Source: Sulfobacillus acidophilus
GTDB lineage: Bacteria; Bacillota; Sulfobacillia; Sulfobacillales; Sulfobacillaceae
Direction: 5' to 3'
Length of the DNA: 64,000 nucleotides
Assembly (NCBI GenBank): GCA_003023745.1
Contig: PXYV01000003.1
Location: forward strand, 1 to 64,000
Positions 17,345 to 25,691 of the stretch are shown here, piece by piece. The first letter of the stretch is position 1. Every line of letters starts with the position of its first letter. Below the pieces are notes generated by a model. It made no database searches. It was not told where the DNA came from and worked only from the letters and a program-made list of their open reading frames with translations. The position numbers and the translations under genes were made by a program.

Positions 17345-17444
17345 AATGCCTCCTCTTTACAGCGACTAAGTCGCTAACATTCTTTAAACCTAAAACCTAA
17401 CGAACTCCATCTTCTCTACCCCTAATGATTAATGTTAAACGTGA

Positions 17445-18698
17445 TCAAAATTCCATGTCGCCCCGAAGTAACTGTCGGGCAATGGTACGTCGATGAATTT
17501 CGCCAGTGCCATCCGGAATGCGCACTACCCGAGCCCATCGATAAGCCGCTTCCAGACGAAAATCATTGGTTAGTCCCAAACCACCATGAATTTGGATTGC
17601 CCGGTCAATGACCCGACCAGCCATTTCAGTATTGAAGGCTTTGGCAATGGAAATATCCTTAATAACTGATTGGCCTTCTTCAAGTTTCCGTGCGCATCGT
17701 AGAGCAATGCTGCGACCGGCCATTATATCCATGGCGCATTCACCCAACATCAATTCGATAACTCCATGCTGTGCAAGGGGTTTGCCAAATGCTTCCCTTT
17801 GCTGAGCGTATGAAACACTAAGTTCAAGGGCCCATCTAGCCAACCCTACACATTTGGCACTTAGTCCTAATCGACCCGCATTCACTCCGGCCAGAGCTAG
17901 TCTAAGCCCTTCTCCTTCCAAGCCCAAAACTTGGTCATCAGGCACGAACACTTTATCAAACGAAAGCGAGCCCAAATCTCCTCCCTGATGCCCCATAAGG
18001 GGAATCACAGGGCCTCGCGAAACCCCTGACTCCGTTAAATCTACCAAAAACGCCGTAATACCTCCTTCATGTGCTCGCGCTTGCTCCCGATTGGTCACGG
18101 CAAAGACCATTCCATAATCAGCATAAGGAGCATTTGTAATCAGGTGTTTTTGCCCATTGAGAACCCAACCGTTGGATTGGTGGATTGCATTGCACTGGAT
18201 CCCCCAAACATCTGAACCGGCTTGCGGTTCCGTAAGAGCAAAACAGAGAGTTTTTTCCCCTGTCGCAACACTTGGCAACACTGTTTTTCGCAACAACGGA
18301 TGAAGACCCAACAAAACCGGCGATAAACCATTAGAAAACGGCGACGGAACTACAACATCTTCAATGAGAATCCGCTGCGGTCCATACTTCTGAGCGATCG
18401 CTTCATAAACATGAAACGCCGTCGAGGCAGTGATCCCACCACCGCCGAGTTCTTTCGCCCCGAACATAGTATAAAATCCGGCCAGCGACGACATCTTGCG
18501 AATTTCCTTGCGCGCTGCTAAAATTTCCTTTACGTACTGTCCTCGCTCATCAAACAATCTACGTTCGTTCTGCATGATGGAAGCAAACCGCTTTTCGAAT
18601 CCCAGAACCTCCTGTTCAATAAATCGAGTTACCGCTTCTATAATTTGACGGGTTTCGTCGGATGTTTCAGATTGCCCTCTTTGTTCGCCGTCATTCAT
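17445..18698 (-). CDS. Acyl-CoA dehydrogenase 2 (Asp at base position)
   Basis: This 417-residue FAD acyl-CoA dehydrogenase has FALTEPQAGSDV in the middle beta-domain, LITNAPYADYG, FVPDDQVLG, QQREAFGKPLAQH, IHGGLGLTNDFRLEAAYRWAR and the end RIPDGTGEIHRRTIARQLL. The Y-E-G-T element of short-chain enzymes reads IPDGT, with Asp396 at the base position. The isovaleryl-type base position is Gly (GVNAGRLGL). The R-x-x-D-G-x-x-E-x-H-R pattern is that of the ACAD10/11-like and several steroid-type FadE proteins. ATG 18698 has GGAGG nearby. Its neighbours are the split MaoC pair on one side and the DUF35/thiolase-fold pair on the other, the same functional set that trims steroid side chains. Confidence 0.9.
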   Translation of the reverse strand: MNDGEQRGQSETSDETRQIIEAVTRFIEQEVLGFEKRFASIMQNERRLFDERGQYVKEILAARKEIRKMSSLAGFYTMFGAKELGGGGITASTAFHVYEAIAQKYGPQRILIEDVVVPSPFSNGLSPVLLGLHPLLRKTVLPSVATGEKTLCFALTEPQAGSDVWGIQCNAIHQSNGWVLNGQKHLITNAPYADYGMVFAVTNREQARAHEGGITAFLVDLTESGVSRGPVIPLMGHQGGDLGSLSFDKVFVPDDQVLGLEGEGLRLALAGVNAGRLGLSAKCVGLARWALELSVSYAQQREAFGKPLAQHGVIELMLGECAMDIMAGRSIALRCARKLEEGQSVIKDISIAKAFNTEMAGRVIDRAIQIHGGLGLTNDFRLEAAYRWARVVRIPDGTGEIHRRTIARQLLRGDMEF

Positions 18699-18844
18699 CC
18701 TTTTTTCTCCTCCCTACATTCGCGGTCAAAATCCTTCTTTCTCGGACATACCAATACTTCTCAGACTCTTTGTCCAATAACCCTACACCACGTAACCCTC
18801 CCACCTTGCGGAAAGGGCCAGAATAGCTCGTCACCCTAAAGACT

Positions 18845-19264
18845 CTATTCGACATTAAAAACATCACTTATCGGCACAAAATCTGGGAATACGGTTCCTT
18901 CTGCCGGTGTAAACCGTATAATGACTGGCATGCCAATATACATCCTGCTCGGTTCGACATCGATATAACTTAACATGCGAACGTTATTTTCAACCTCAAT
19001 TAGAGCAACAACATAGGGCAGTTTGGTAGCCCAATACTCATCTGACGATCGATAGCACACTGTGTAGCTATAAACAGTGCCTTTGCCACTTAACTCTACC
19101 CATGTCAACACATTTGAAAAACAGCGAGGACAAATGGAGCGAGGGTAATAAATATAAAGGCCACAGGCGGAACATCGTGGAATACTTAACCGCCCCTGCC
19201 GTAAATGGTCCCAAAAGTTTTGTGAATCGTGATCAACCACCGGCACACGGCGCCCATTCGCCAT
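18845..19264 (-). CDS. DUF35 OB-fold protein with zinc ribbon
   Basis: This 139-residue protein has an N-terminal rubredoxin-like zinc ribbon, CSACGLYIYYPRSICPRC, followed by an OB-fold (GTVYSYTVCYRSS, LPYVVALIEVENNVRMLSYI, PVIIRFTPAEG). DUF35 proteins are partners of thiolase-fold enzymes: they close the active site of the Ltp2 retro-aldolase and assist HMG-CoA-type condensations in archaea. ATG 19264 is chosen; it lies 2 nt after the stop of the thiolase-fold gene and just after GGGGGTGGATT, so the two are translationally coupled. The longer frame to 19375 is rejected because it would lie inside that gene. A CoA-binding accessory subunit is the confident call. Confidence 0.9.
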   Translation of the reverse strand: MANGRRVPVVDHDSQNFWDHLRQGRLSIPRCSACGLYIYYPRSICPRCFSNVLTWVELSGKGTVYSYTVCYRSSDEYWATKLPYVVALIEVENNVRMLSYIDVEPSRMYIGMPVIIRFTPAEGTVFPDFVPISDVFNVE

Positions 19265-19266
19265 AA

Positions 19267-20430
19267 TCAATCCACCCCCAATAAAACAACCGCGGAAGAA
19301 GATAATGAACCTCCGGTACCTGCTGTTACACCTAATGAAGCCTTGGGTATTTGTCGCACACCGCCTCGACGCCACATCTGTCGCGCGGCCTCAATAAGTA
19401 AGAAAATACCGTACATCCCCGGATGAGCATACGCTAGCCCTCCTCCGTTGGTATTAATAGGAAACTCGCCACCGGGTGCTGTGCGTCCATTATGAAAAAA
19501 TTCCCATCCTTGACCCTTTTCGCATAACCCCAATGCTTCTACGGTTAACATCACAGTAATGGTAAAAGAGTCATAGATTTCAGCAAACTCAAGGTCTTCC
19601 GGACGAATACCAGCACGACTAAAAGCTTGGACACTGGCTGCATAGGCTGGTGGGTGTGTTAAGTCATGCATTGATGCCATCACAATGTGATCATATGCTT
19701 CTCCATACCCTAAGATCCAAATCGGCCGATTGCGGCAATCTCGCGCCCTCTCAGCGCTAGTCAGCACTATCGCCCCCCCGCCGTCTGTAACAAGACAACA
19801 ATCAAGCAAGTGCAATGGGGAACAGATCATCGGCGAGTTCAGAACATCTTCAACTGTAATAGGTGTTCTTAGGGTCGCCTGAGGATTGAGTTCGGCCCAT
19901 CGTCGTATGTTAACAGCGACCTCCGCCAAATCTTCTTCCCGCGCCCCAAATTCATGCAAGTAACGCGTTGCCGCTAACGCGTATCCACCGATAGGCGAAG
20001 GCAATCCAAACGGTGTTTCGAATTGTTGCATTAAAACGGGCGGACGTCCCGCTAAATTCCGACTTTTTCGTGATTTTTGTATACTGCCATAACAAATAAG
20101 TGCCACTTGGCAGTAACCCGCATGGATGGCAGCCGCCGCATGACCCACCATGGCTTCAAATGCAGCACCTCCAATATTTGAAGTGTCGACATAGCGCGGA
20201 TACAAACCTAAATAATCACTAACTGCAACGCCCATCATGAGGCCAGGACCTGGTAGCCCCCAATCACCGGTTACGAACAATCCATCCACGTCCCGATGAG
20301 TCAGTCCGGCATCCTCTAACGCTCGCTTCGCGGCTACTGCCTGTATTTCGAGTTCGGTCAAACCGCCGACCACATACCCTTTCTCTAATTCTACGTCACC
20401 CACTCCGACGATAGCTACTCGTCGTTCCAT
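19267..20430 (-). CDS. Thiolase-fold lipid-transfer-protein-like enzyme lacking the nucleophilic Cys (Ltp2-like aldolase?)
   Basis: This 387-residue protein has the thiolase fold of the SCPx/lipid-transfer type: AIVGVGDVELEKG, AKRALEDAGL, DVDGLFVTGDWG, DTSNIGGAAFEA, LLDCCLVTDGGGAIVL and NGGGLAYAHPGMYG. At the position of the thiolase acyl-enzyme Cys the sequence reads SNIGG (residues 84-88), so no thiolytic nucleophile is present. The usual NEAF motif is AEIYDSF, which puts Tyr286 in the active site. These are the hallmarks of Ltp2-type retro-aldolases, which cleave a beta-hydroxyacyl-CoA to a ketone or aldehyde plus acetyl- or propionyl-CoA and need a DUF35 partner. Such a partner is encoded 2 nt downstream. 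Confidence 0.85.
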   Translation of the reverse strand: MERRVAIVGVGDVELEKGYVVGGLTELEIQAVAAKRALEDAGLTHRDVDGLFVTGDWGLPGPGLMMGVAVSDYLGLYPRYVDTSNIGGAAFEAMVGHAAAAIHAGYCQVALICYGSIQKSRKSRNLAGRPPVLMQQFETPFGLPSPIGGYALAATRYLHEFGAREEDLAEVAVNIRRWAELNPQATLRTPITVEDVLNSPMICSPLHLLDCCLVTDGGGAIVLTSAERARDCRNRPIWILGYGEAYDHIVMASMHDLTHPPAYAASVQAFSRAGIRPEDLEFAEIYDSFTITVMLTVEALGLCEKGQGWEFFHNGRTAPGGEFPINTNGGGLAYAHPGMYGIFLLIEAARQMWRRGGVRQIPKASLGVTAGTGGSLSSSAVVLLGVD

Positions 20431-20588
20431 GTCCCTTCCCCTCTCTTATCACGAGGTCCGACTCATCTCGGTAATGTTCTTAATCAGGTTTATGTCAATC
20501 TCACCTCGGCTAAGTTTTGCCATGGCCCTGTAGCCCACGGGCACAACTATTCTCCGGCTCGCCGGATCTACTGCAGCTTACACTTGCT

Positions 20589-21437
20589 TTATGGAGAAGT
20601 TATCAAAGTGGGCAATTGCAATGTAATCTCTTCAACAGACCAGCCACCATCGCTCACTAAGACGCGCAACGGTTGGGGATTAGACCATAAGGTTATCGTT
20701 TTCCCATCAAACCCCCACGTAGTTCCCGTAATCGCCCCTGCATTCTCGCCAGCCAAGTACACTACTAAAGGTACCACTTGCTCTGGGGTGCCGGGAGAAA
20801 AAGAGGAGCCGCCCACGCCTTGTTCAGTATTGCGCGCCGTGACTGCAGCCGGAATTGTCATGGTCATTGCCGTCACCGCCGAGGGTGAAATAGCATTTAT
20901 TGTGATCCCATACCTCTCTAATTCTTTAGCGAGCGTACGCGTCAATCCTAGAATGCCAGCTTTAGCCGCCGCATAATTGCACTGACCAACATTCCCCAAC
21001 ATTCCTGATCGAGAGGTAAAGTTAATAATACGCCCATACGATTGCTGTCGCATGTTTGGAAGGACTGCGCGAATATTGGCGAAGGTTCCCTTTAAATGCA
21101 CACGGATCACATCGTCCCATTCCTCTTCAGTCATGTTCCAACTCATACGATCCCGTAAATTGCCAGCGACATTAACCAAAATATCTACTCGTCCAAATTC
21201 CGCTACGGCCGTATCCCGCAGTTGTTGTCCCATTTCCATGGTTCCCACTGCACCGCCGACCGCCCGTACTCTGCCTCCCTGCGCACGGATTTCATCTGCA
21301 GTCTGTTGGAGACCCTCCAACATAATGTCATTAATAATTACCGCAGCTCCTTCGCGTGCTAACAATTGCGCGGTTGCTTTACCTAATCCTCCCGCAGCCC
21401 CTGTTATAATAGCCACCCGATCCTTTAACAGTGCCAT
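20589..21437 (-). CDS. SDR family oxidoreductase 3 (multifunctional-enzyme-2 type)
   Basis: This 282-residue SDR with an extended C-terminus resembles the (3R)-hydroxyacyl-CoA dehydrogenase domain of peroxisomal multifunctional enzyme 2. It has AIITGAAGGLGKATA, IINDIMLEG (NAD-type acidic residue after beta2), VDILVNVAGNL (NVAG in place of NNAG), the FTSRSGMLGNVGQCNYAAAKAG active site with Ser, Tyr and Lys, and NAISPSAVTAMT. ATG 21437 is chosen; the GGAGGG box is a little distant (about 13 nt). An R-specific dehydrogenase would fit downstream of the MaoC-type (R)-hydratase encoded by the same operon, giving a coherent hydratase/dehydrogenase/aldolase set. Confidence 0.88.
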   Translation of the reverse strand: MALLKDRVAIITGAAGGLGKATAQLLAREGAAVIINDIMLEGLQQTADEIRAQGGRVRAVGGAVGTMEMGQQLRDTAVAEFGRVDILVNVAGNLRDRMSWNMTEEEWDDVIRVHLKGTFANIRAVLPNMRQQSYGRIINFTSRSGMLGNVGQCNYAAAKAGILGLTRTLAKELERYGITINAISPSAVTAMTMTIPAAVTARNTEQGVGGSSFSPGTPEQVVPLVVYLAGENAGAITGTTWGFDGKTITLWSNPQPLRVLVSDGGWSVEEITLQLPTLITSP

Positions 21438-21488
21438 ATCGTTTTGTTCTCCCTCCTTCAATGCGAACGATGCTTAATCTCAACGAAC

Positions 21489-23156
21489 TTAGTCGCTTTG
21501 AGTCGATTGTTCTTGAGCTAATTTTTTCGTGATATAATCGGTAAGTTCTGCCTTTTTTACCTTACCCATGCTGGATTTCGGCAACGCATCAACAATTTCC
21601 AACCGCTCAGGAAGTTCCCAAATCGCGATCCTGTGGTCTTTTAAAAATCCAATCATCTCTTCAAATGTCAGATTTTGACCAGCATTTAATACTACAAAAG
21701 CGCACGCCCGTTCCCCTAATACGGGGTCGGGCATTGCTGCAACGGCACAATCTTGAACAGCAGGGTGCACAATCAATAGTTCTTCCACCGTCCGTGCACT
21801 AATATTGCGCCCGCCCCGGAGAATCATGTCCTTTTTGCGGCCCACGATTCGCAAATAACCATCTTCGTCAAATACCCCTATATCCCCACTTTGAATCCAC
21901 CCATTATGGAATAAACGCAAAGTCTCGTTATCATCATTTAGATAACCGAAGGACTTCTCCGGAGTACGCCAGCACACTTCACCCCACTCGCCCTGCGGAA
22001 GCGGATGATACTGGTCATCCCACACTTCACATTCACACCCGGACAAAATCCGCCCCACCGTTCCCCAACGTTTTTCAGGCGGATCATCAATACTTGTCAT
22101 CGTGGGTACCCCACCATCACTGGCCCCGTAGACGGTATGAACTCTACAGCCAAACTGGTGTTCCACTTCTTTAGCAACCTCTGGAGGCAATGGTGCCCCT
22201 GCATTGTTAAACCGAGAAAATGCTTCCCAATTGAATCGAGTTCCTAGTTCCGGAATTAACATAAGTTTGATCATCTGACTGGGTATGGCTGTTGCATACG
22301 TACAATGATAAGTTGCCATTAAACGTAATGCATCCTCAGGGTCTGCCCAACGTTCAAGCATAACTACGCGGGCACCAATCAATAATGGCGTCAGAACGGG
22401 AAAAACATATCCTGTTCCACCGGTACCCGGTGGAGCTATCGCACCTGCAACATCATCACTCCCCAACTTCATGGTTTCACAAAAATGGCGCAACAAGGTC
22501 GCATTAAAATTATTATCGGTATATATAGACATTTTTGGCAGTGCTGTCGTTCCTGAAGACACAATGACCATGCATGGCTCATTGGCAGAATGGAGTCGAT
22601 TCCCTTTCTCATCTGACTTCATGGTCAACGGTGTTGCCTGACCCATTAAGATATCCCATGACTGCCACCCCCGAGTGGTCCCGTGGATTGTCATCTTAAG
22701 GCGAAGATTTGTCATCTCCTCCTTGGTAATTAATTCATCTATCATCGCGGCATAGTTAAAACCTCGATAGCAATGAGGAACCATAATGGCCTTTGCTTGA
22801 CTCTTGCGCAAAAGATGTCCCGCTTCCGTCTCCCGCCACCCGTCATGTATGGGGAGAAAAATTGCACCGATCACATTGCACGCCAAATGAATCACGGGCA
22901 GTTCTACCCATCCCGGCAATTGTGCCGCGACTACATCGCCAGCTTCAATGCCAAAATTCGCAAAGACACTGGCTAGTCGCCCAACTGCTTGGTAAAGGTC
23001 GCCATAAGTATATTGGCCGTGAGTATCAATGACAGCTATTTTAGAAGCAAACTGTTGCACAACAGTTGTAAAATGGTCGATTAACGTTTCGTCACTCCAT
23101 AAGCCCAATTTTCGGTATCGTTCTTCATCAACTGCCGAGTGAAATCCAACACTCAT
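21489..23156 (-). CDS. Acyl-CoA ligase (AMP-forming), cyclohexanecarboxylate/aryl-CoA ligase-like
   Basis: This 555-residue ANL-superfamily ligase activates a carboxylate with ATP and joins it to CoA. The motifs are VSSGTTALPKMSIY (P-loop; Ala-Leu-Pro-Lys in place of Gly-x-Pro-Lys), HTVYGASDGG (A5), GDIGVFDEDGYLRIVGRKKD (A7/A8 hinge), RGGRNISARTVEELL and the C-terminal LPKSSMGKVKKAEL with the catalytic Lys. The overall look is that of the DhbE/AliA group acting on cyclic carboxylates. Its ATG follows AGGAGGGAAAACCCG. It is the only ligase in the window, so it probably performs the entry activation, while the three CaiB proteins may recycle CoA later. Confidence 0.9.
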   Translation of the reverse strand: MSVGFHSAVDEERYRKLGLWSDETLIDHFTTVVQQFASKIAVIDTHGQYTYGDLYQAVGRLASVFANFGIEAGDVVAAQLPGWVELPVIHLACNVIGAIFLPIHDGWRETEAGHLLRKSQAKAIMVPHCYRGFNYAAMIDELITKEEMTNLRLKMTIHGTTRGWQSWDILMGQATPLTMKSDEKGNRLHSANEPCMVIVSSGTTALPKMSIYTDNNFNATLLRHFCETMKLGSDDVAGAIAPPGTGGTGYVFPVLTPLLIGARVVMLERWADPEDALRLMATYHCTYATAIPSQMIKLMLIPELGTRFNWEAFSRFNNAGAPLPPEVAKEVEHQFGCRVHTVYGASDGGVPTMTSIDDPPEKRWGTVGRILSGCECEVWDDQYHPLPQGEWGEVCWRTPEKSFGYLNDDNETLRLFHNGWIQSGDIGVFDEDGYLRIVGRKKDMILRGGRNISARTVEELLIVHPAVQDCAVAAMPDPVLGERACAFVVLNAGQNLTFEEMIGFLKDHRIAIWELPERLEIVDALPKSSMGKVKKAELTDYITKKLAQEQSTQSD

Positions 23157-23195
23157 CGGGTTTTCCCTCCTAATCTTAATTTATGAGGTCTCAAA

Positions 23196-24161
23196 TCAAG
23201 CACCGGTTTTCACAGCTTGGAAATCGTCAGATGACGGGACCAGCACATGGCTGATGCGTCCCGGCAATTTATGGCCCACCATATCCTCCGCCAATTTGAC
23301 ACATGCAACTAATCGTCCTAGATGTAATCCGGTTTTAATCCCCATCTTTTCACACAAAAATGCTACATCTTCGGTTGGCACATTGCCGGCAGCTACGCCG
23401 CTAAAAGGACATCCGCCCAATCCGCCAATAGCTGTTTCATATTTTTGTACTCCTGCGAGCAATCCCGCATACACATTAGCCATGCCCATTCCTCGAGTAT
23501 CATGAAGGTGCAAAGATAACCGCAAATGCGGCCACCGTTGCCAAATCGTATCAACCGTACGACGAATTTGTTCTGGATCAGCCCATCCCATAGTATCTGC
23601 GAGGCAAAGATCCTGTAGACTATCTCCCGCAGAGCGTGCTAAATCCATCAATAATCGACAACGTTCCAATACCCTTTGTATCGATATGGCTCCTTCATAA
23701 TTGCATCCAAAAGCAGCCATCACGACTCCCTCAGTCACCGGAGTGGCATGGGCGTGATATTCATTAATCAGATAACGTTGCTCATCTAAATCTTGGTCGA
23801 GAGTTCTCCGCACATTCGCCATCGCAAATGCATCACTGGCGCTAAGTAGAATACGCCCTGTAATCTTATACTTTTGTGTTGCCAATGCCCGAGCCAGTCC
23901 TCGTCGGTCCAGATACACCGCATTGAACGTAACGTCCGGAATCAGCTGCAACATACTACTCACGTTCTCGGCATCGGCCATCTGAGGAACTGCTCGGGGA
24001 CTAACAAAAGATGTTACTTCAATGGTTTTAATTCCTGCTCTCGCCAACGCATACACTAGCCGAACTTTCTCATGTGTCTTCCAGTGCAGGGGGTCGTTTA
24101 TCCCCTCAAACTGGGCCCCCTCCCGCGGCCCGACTTCTTTAATTTCGACCGAATTAACCAT
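23196..24161 (-). CDS. HMG-CoA lyase-like enzyme
   Basis: This 321-residue TIM-barrel DRE-metallolyase cleaves a 3-hydroxy-3-alkyl-glutaryl-type CoA ester by retro-Claisen chemistry. It keeps the N-terminal GPREG (Arg13; the usual following Asp is Glu14), VTSFVSPRAVPQMAD, LADTMGWADP, the metal-binding LHLHDTRGMGMAN (His218, His220) and the catalytic loop GGCPFSGVAAGNVPTED with Cys251 and Asn260. Length matches HMG-CoA lyases of leucine degradation. The D-to-E change next to Arg and a Phe after the Cys-Pro suggest a substrate other than plain HMG-CoA, perhaps a longer branched acid from the pathway. GGGAGG precedes the ATG. Confidence 0.88.
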   Translation of the reverse strand: MVNSVEIKEVGPREGAQFEGINDPLHWKTHEKVRLVYALARAGIKTIEVTSFVSPRAVPQMADAENVSSMLQLIPDVTFNAVYLDRRGLARALATQKYKITGRILLSASDAFAMANVRRTLDQDLDEQRYLINEYHAHATPVTEGVVMAAFGCNYEGAISIQRVLERCRLLMDLARSAGDSLQDLCLADTMGWADPEQIRRTVDTIWQRWPHLRLSLHLHDTRGMGMANVYAGLLAGVQKYETAIGGLGGCPFSGVAAGNVPTEDVAFLCEKMGIKTGLHLGRLVACVKLAEDMVGHKLPGRISHVLVPSSDDFQAVKTGA

Positions 24162-24235
24162 TGAAGCCGCCTCCCTCAGCAGTGTGCTTACCTATACTCA
24201 AGCCAAGTCATATCGTTAATCAATGTCTTACTTTC

Positions 24236-25648
24236 TCAACTCACCAATAATTCTCCAATGTTAGCCGCCCAATCCCTGATTCGGTCACTTTGATTTAAAT
24301 CTTGAATGGTTTGAATAAGGGTAGATGCCTTATCAGCGACTCGGGCATAACCCAAACACTCAACTAGCTTTTTCTGGATGGCAGAATCATCGCACGTTAT
24401 CGATTCCATATTGATCTCCTTGAATTGCTGACCATCCGTCATATTCACTTGTACAACCACCTCTCCACGATCCACCAAAGAGGTATTGCTAGGTTCCTCG
24501 CCCTTAATAAGTGTCCCGTTCTCCCGAACCTTCACGCGACCTGCAAGTCCCTGAACGTCTGGGTTTTCTATTACTTCCCTGGTAAATTCGTGGAGCGTGA
24601 CTCGTTTGAGATATGCCGCTGCAGCCATAACGTATTCCATGCTGAACTTCGCCTTTAATGGGGTATCAGCTTGGTGGTATTTCAACGGAGCCAGTGCTCC
24701 CGGTGCAACTTCAACGTCGATACTGGCAATCCCGCTGGCATCTAACGGGAATTGATTCATTAGTTTAAGCATAGTAGCAATAGGACGATGTGTAGCGTAA
24801 CAAGAAGGATAACGTTTATAGATAATTGCCGGATGAACAATGTTTATCCCATAGAGGCCGGTATTTTCGACCATCTTTAACATGGCCATATCGCTTTGCA
24901 TCTTAAGCCATGGTTTAGCAGAATGAATCGCTAAAAATCCTTGCTCTCCATCCAAAATATTTTTAGAGCCCGTAACGCCGTTCCGGGCGAGGTCCGCTGC
25001 CAAAAGCCCGTTACGTGCGGCGAAACCGACTTGAACGGCTTTCGCCATGGTACCAAAATTATGTTGGAGCCCCCCTGACTGGCTAGCCGCCAACGCAATG
25101 GCCGATTCGATCTCGGAAACGGTTAATCGCCAAACGGCAGCGGCCGTGCATGCGGCGGCAACGACGCCTACGGTCGCAGTCGGATGCCAACCGAGGCTAT
25201 AATGGTGGACACCTAGAAGGTGACCTAGCCATCCCATTACTTGACTTCCCACAATGTAGGCCTTGATTACCTCTCTACCGCTGGAATTGATCATTTCTGC
25301 CGCAGCCAACGCCGTCGGAAACACCACGCAACTAGGATGAAGATTACCTGACGGCAAGACATCGTCGTAATCTAGCGCGTGTGCTACTGTCGCACCCCAG
25401 AACGCTGCATCCAATGCCGAACAACCAACATCCGTGCCGATGAGGTGAGCTTGCAACGATGATCCATATAAAGATGATAAGTTTCTTTGGATTATTTCTG
25501 TCACTGGTTCTTGACGACCTGCAACGATACATGCCAATACATCCGTAACGCTCCGCCGGACCATAGATACCGCCGCACTATCAGCTATATCCTCCTCCAT
25601 AACACGTGCCACATATTCAGCAATTGTTTGGGTAACGCCCTTGTCCAC
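24236..25648 (-). CDS. MmgE/PrpD family protein (2-methylcitrate dehydratase-like)
   Basis: This 470-residue protein is of the MmgE/PrpD fold, which includes 2-methylcitrate dehydratase and cis-aconitate decarboxylase. It has DVLACIVAGRQEP, AFWGATVAHALDYDDVLP (the active-site Asp/His region), LHPSCVVFPTALAAAE, YSLGWHPTATVGVVAAA, GGLQHNFGTMAKAVQVGFAA, IYKRYPSCYATHRPI and LKAKFSMEYVMAAA. GTG 25648 has AAAGGAG eight bases upstream. In catabolic clusters such proteins often dehydrate hydroxy-tricarboxylate-like intermediates, but the family is used broadly, so the step is left open. Spacing to the E2 gene upstream is 43 nt, in keeping with one operon. Confidence 0.88.
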   Translation of the reverse strand: MDKGVTQTIAEYVARVMEEDIADSAAVSMVRRSVTDVLACIVAGRQEPVTEIIQRNLSSLYGSSLQAHLIGTDVGCSALDAAFWGATVAHALDYDDVLPSGNLHPSCVVFPTALAAAEMINSSGREVIKAYIVGSQVMGWLGHLLGVHHYSLGWHPTATVGVVAAACTAAAVWRLTVSEIESAIALAASQSGGLQHNFGTMAKAVQVGFAARNGLLAADLARNGVTGSKNILDGEQGFLAIHSAKPWLKMQSDMAMLKMVENTGLYGINIVHPAIIYKRYPSCYATHRPIATMLKLMNQFPLDASGIASIDVEVAPGALAPLKYHQADTPLKAKFSMEYVMAAAAYLKRVTLHEFTREVIENPDVQGLAGRVKVRENGTLIKGEEPSNTSLVDRGEVVVQVNMTDGQQFKEINMESITCDDSAIQKKLVECLGYARVADKASTLIQTIQDLNQSDRIRDWAANIGELLVS

Positions 25649-25691
25649 AAATTCATCTCCTTTCTCCTAGTAGCTACGAGAGTACGAAATC

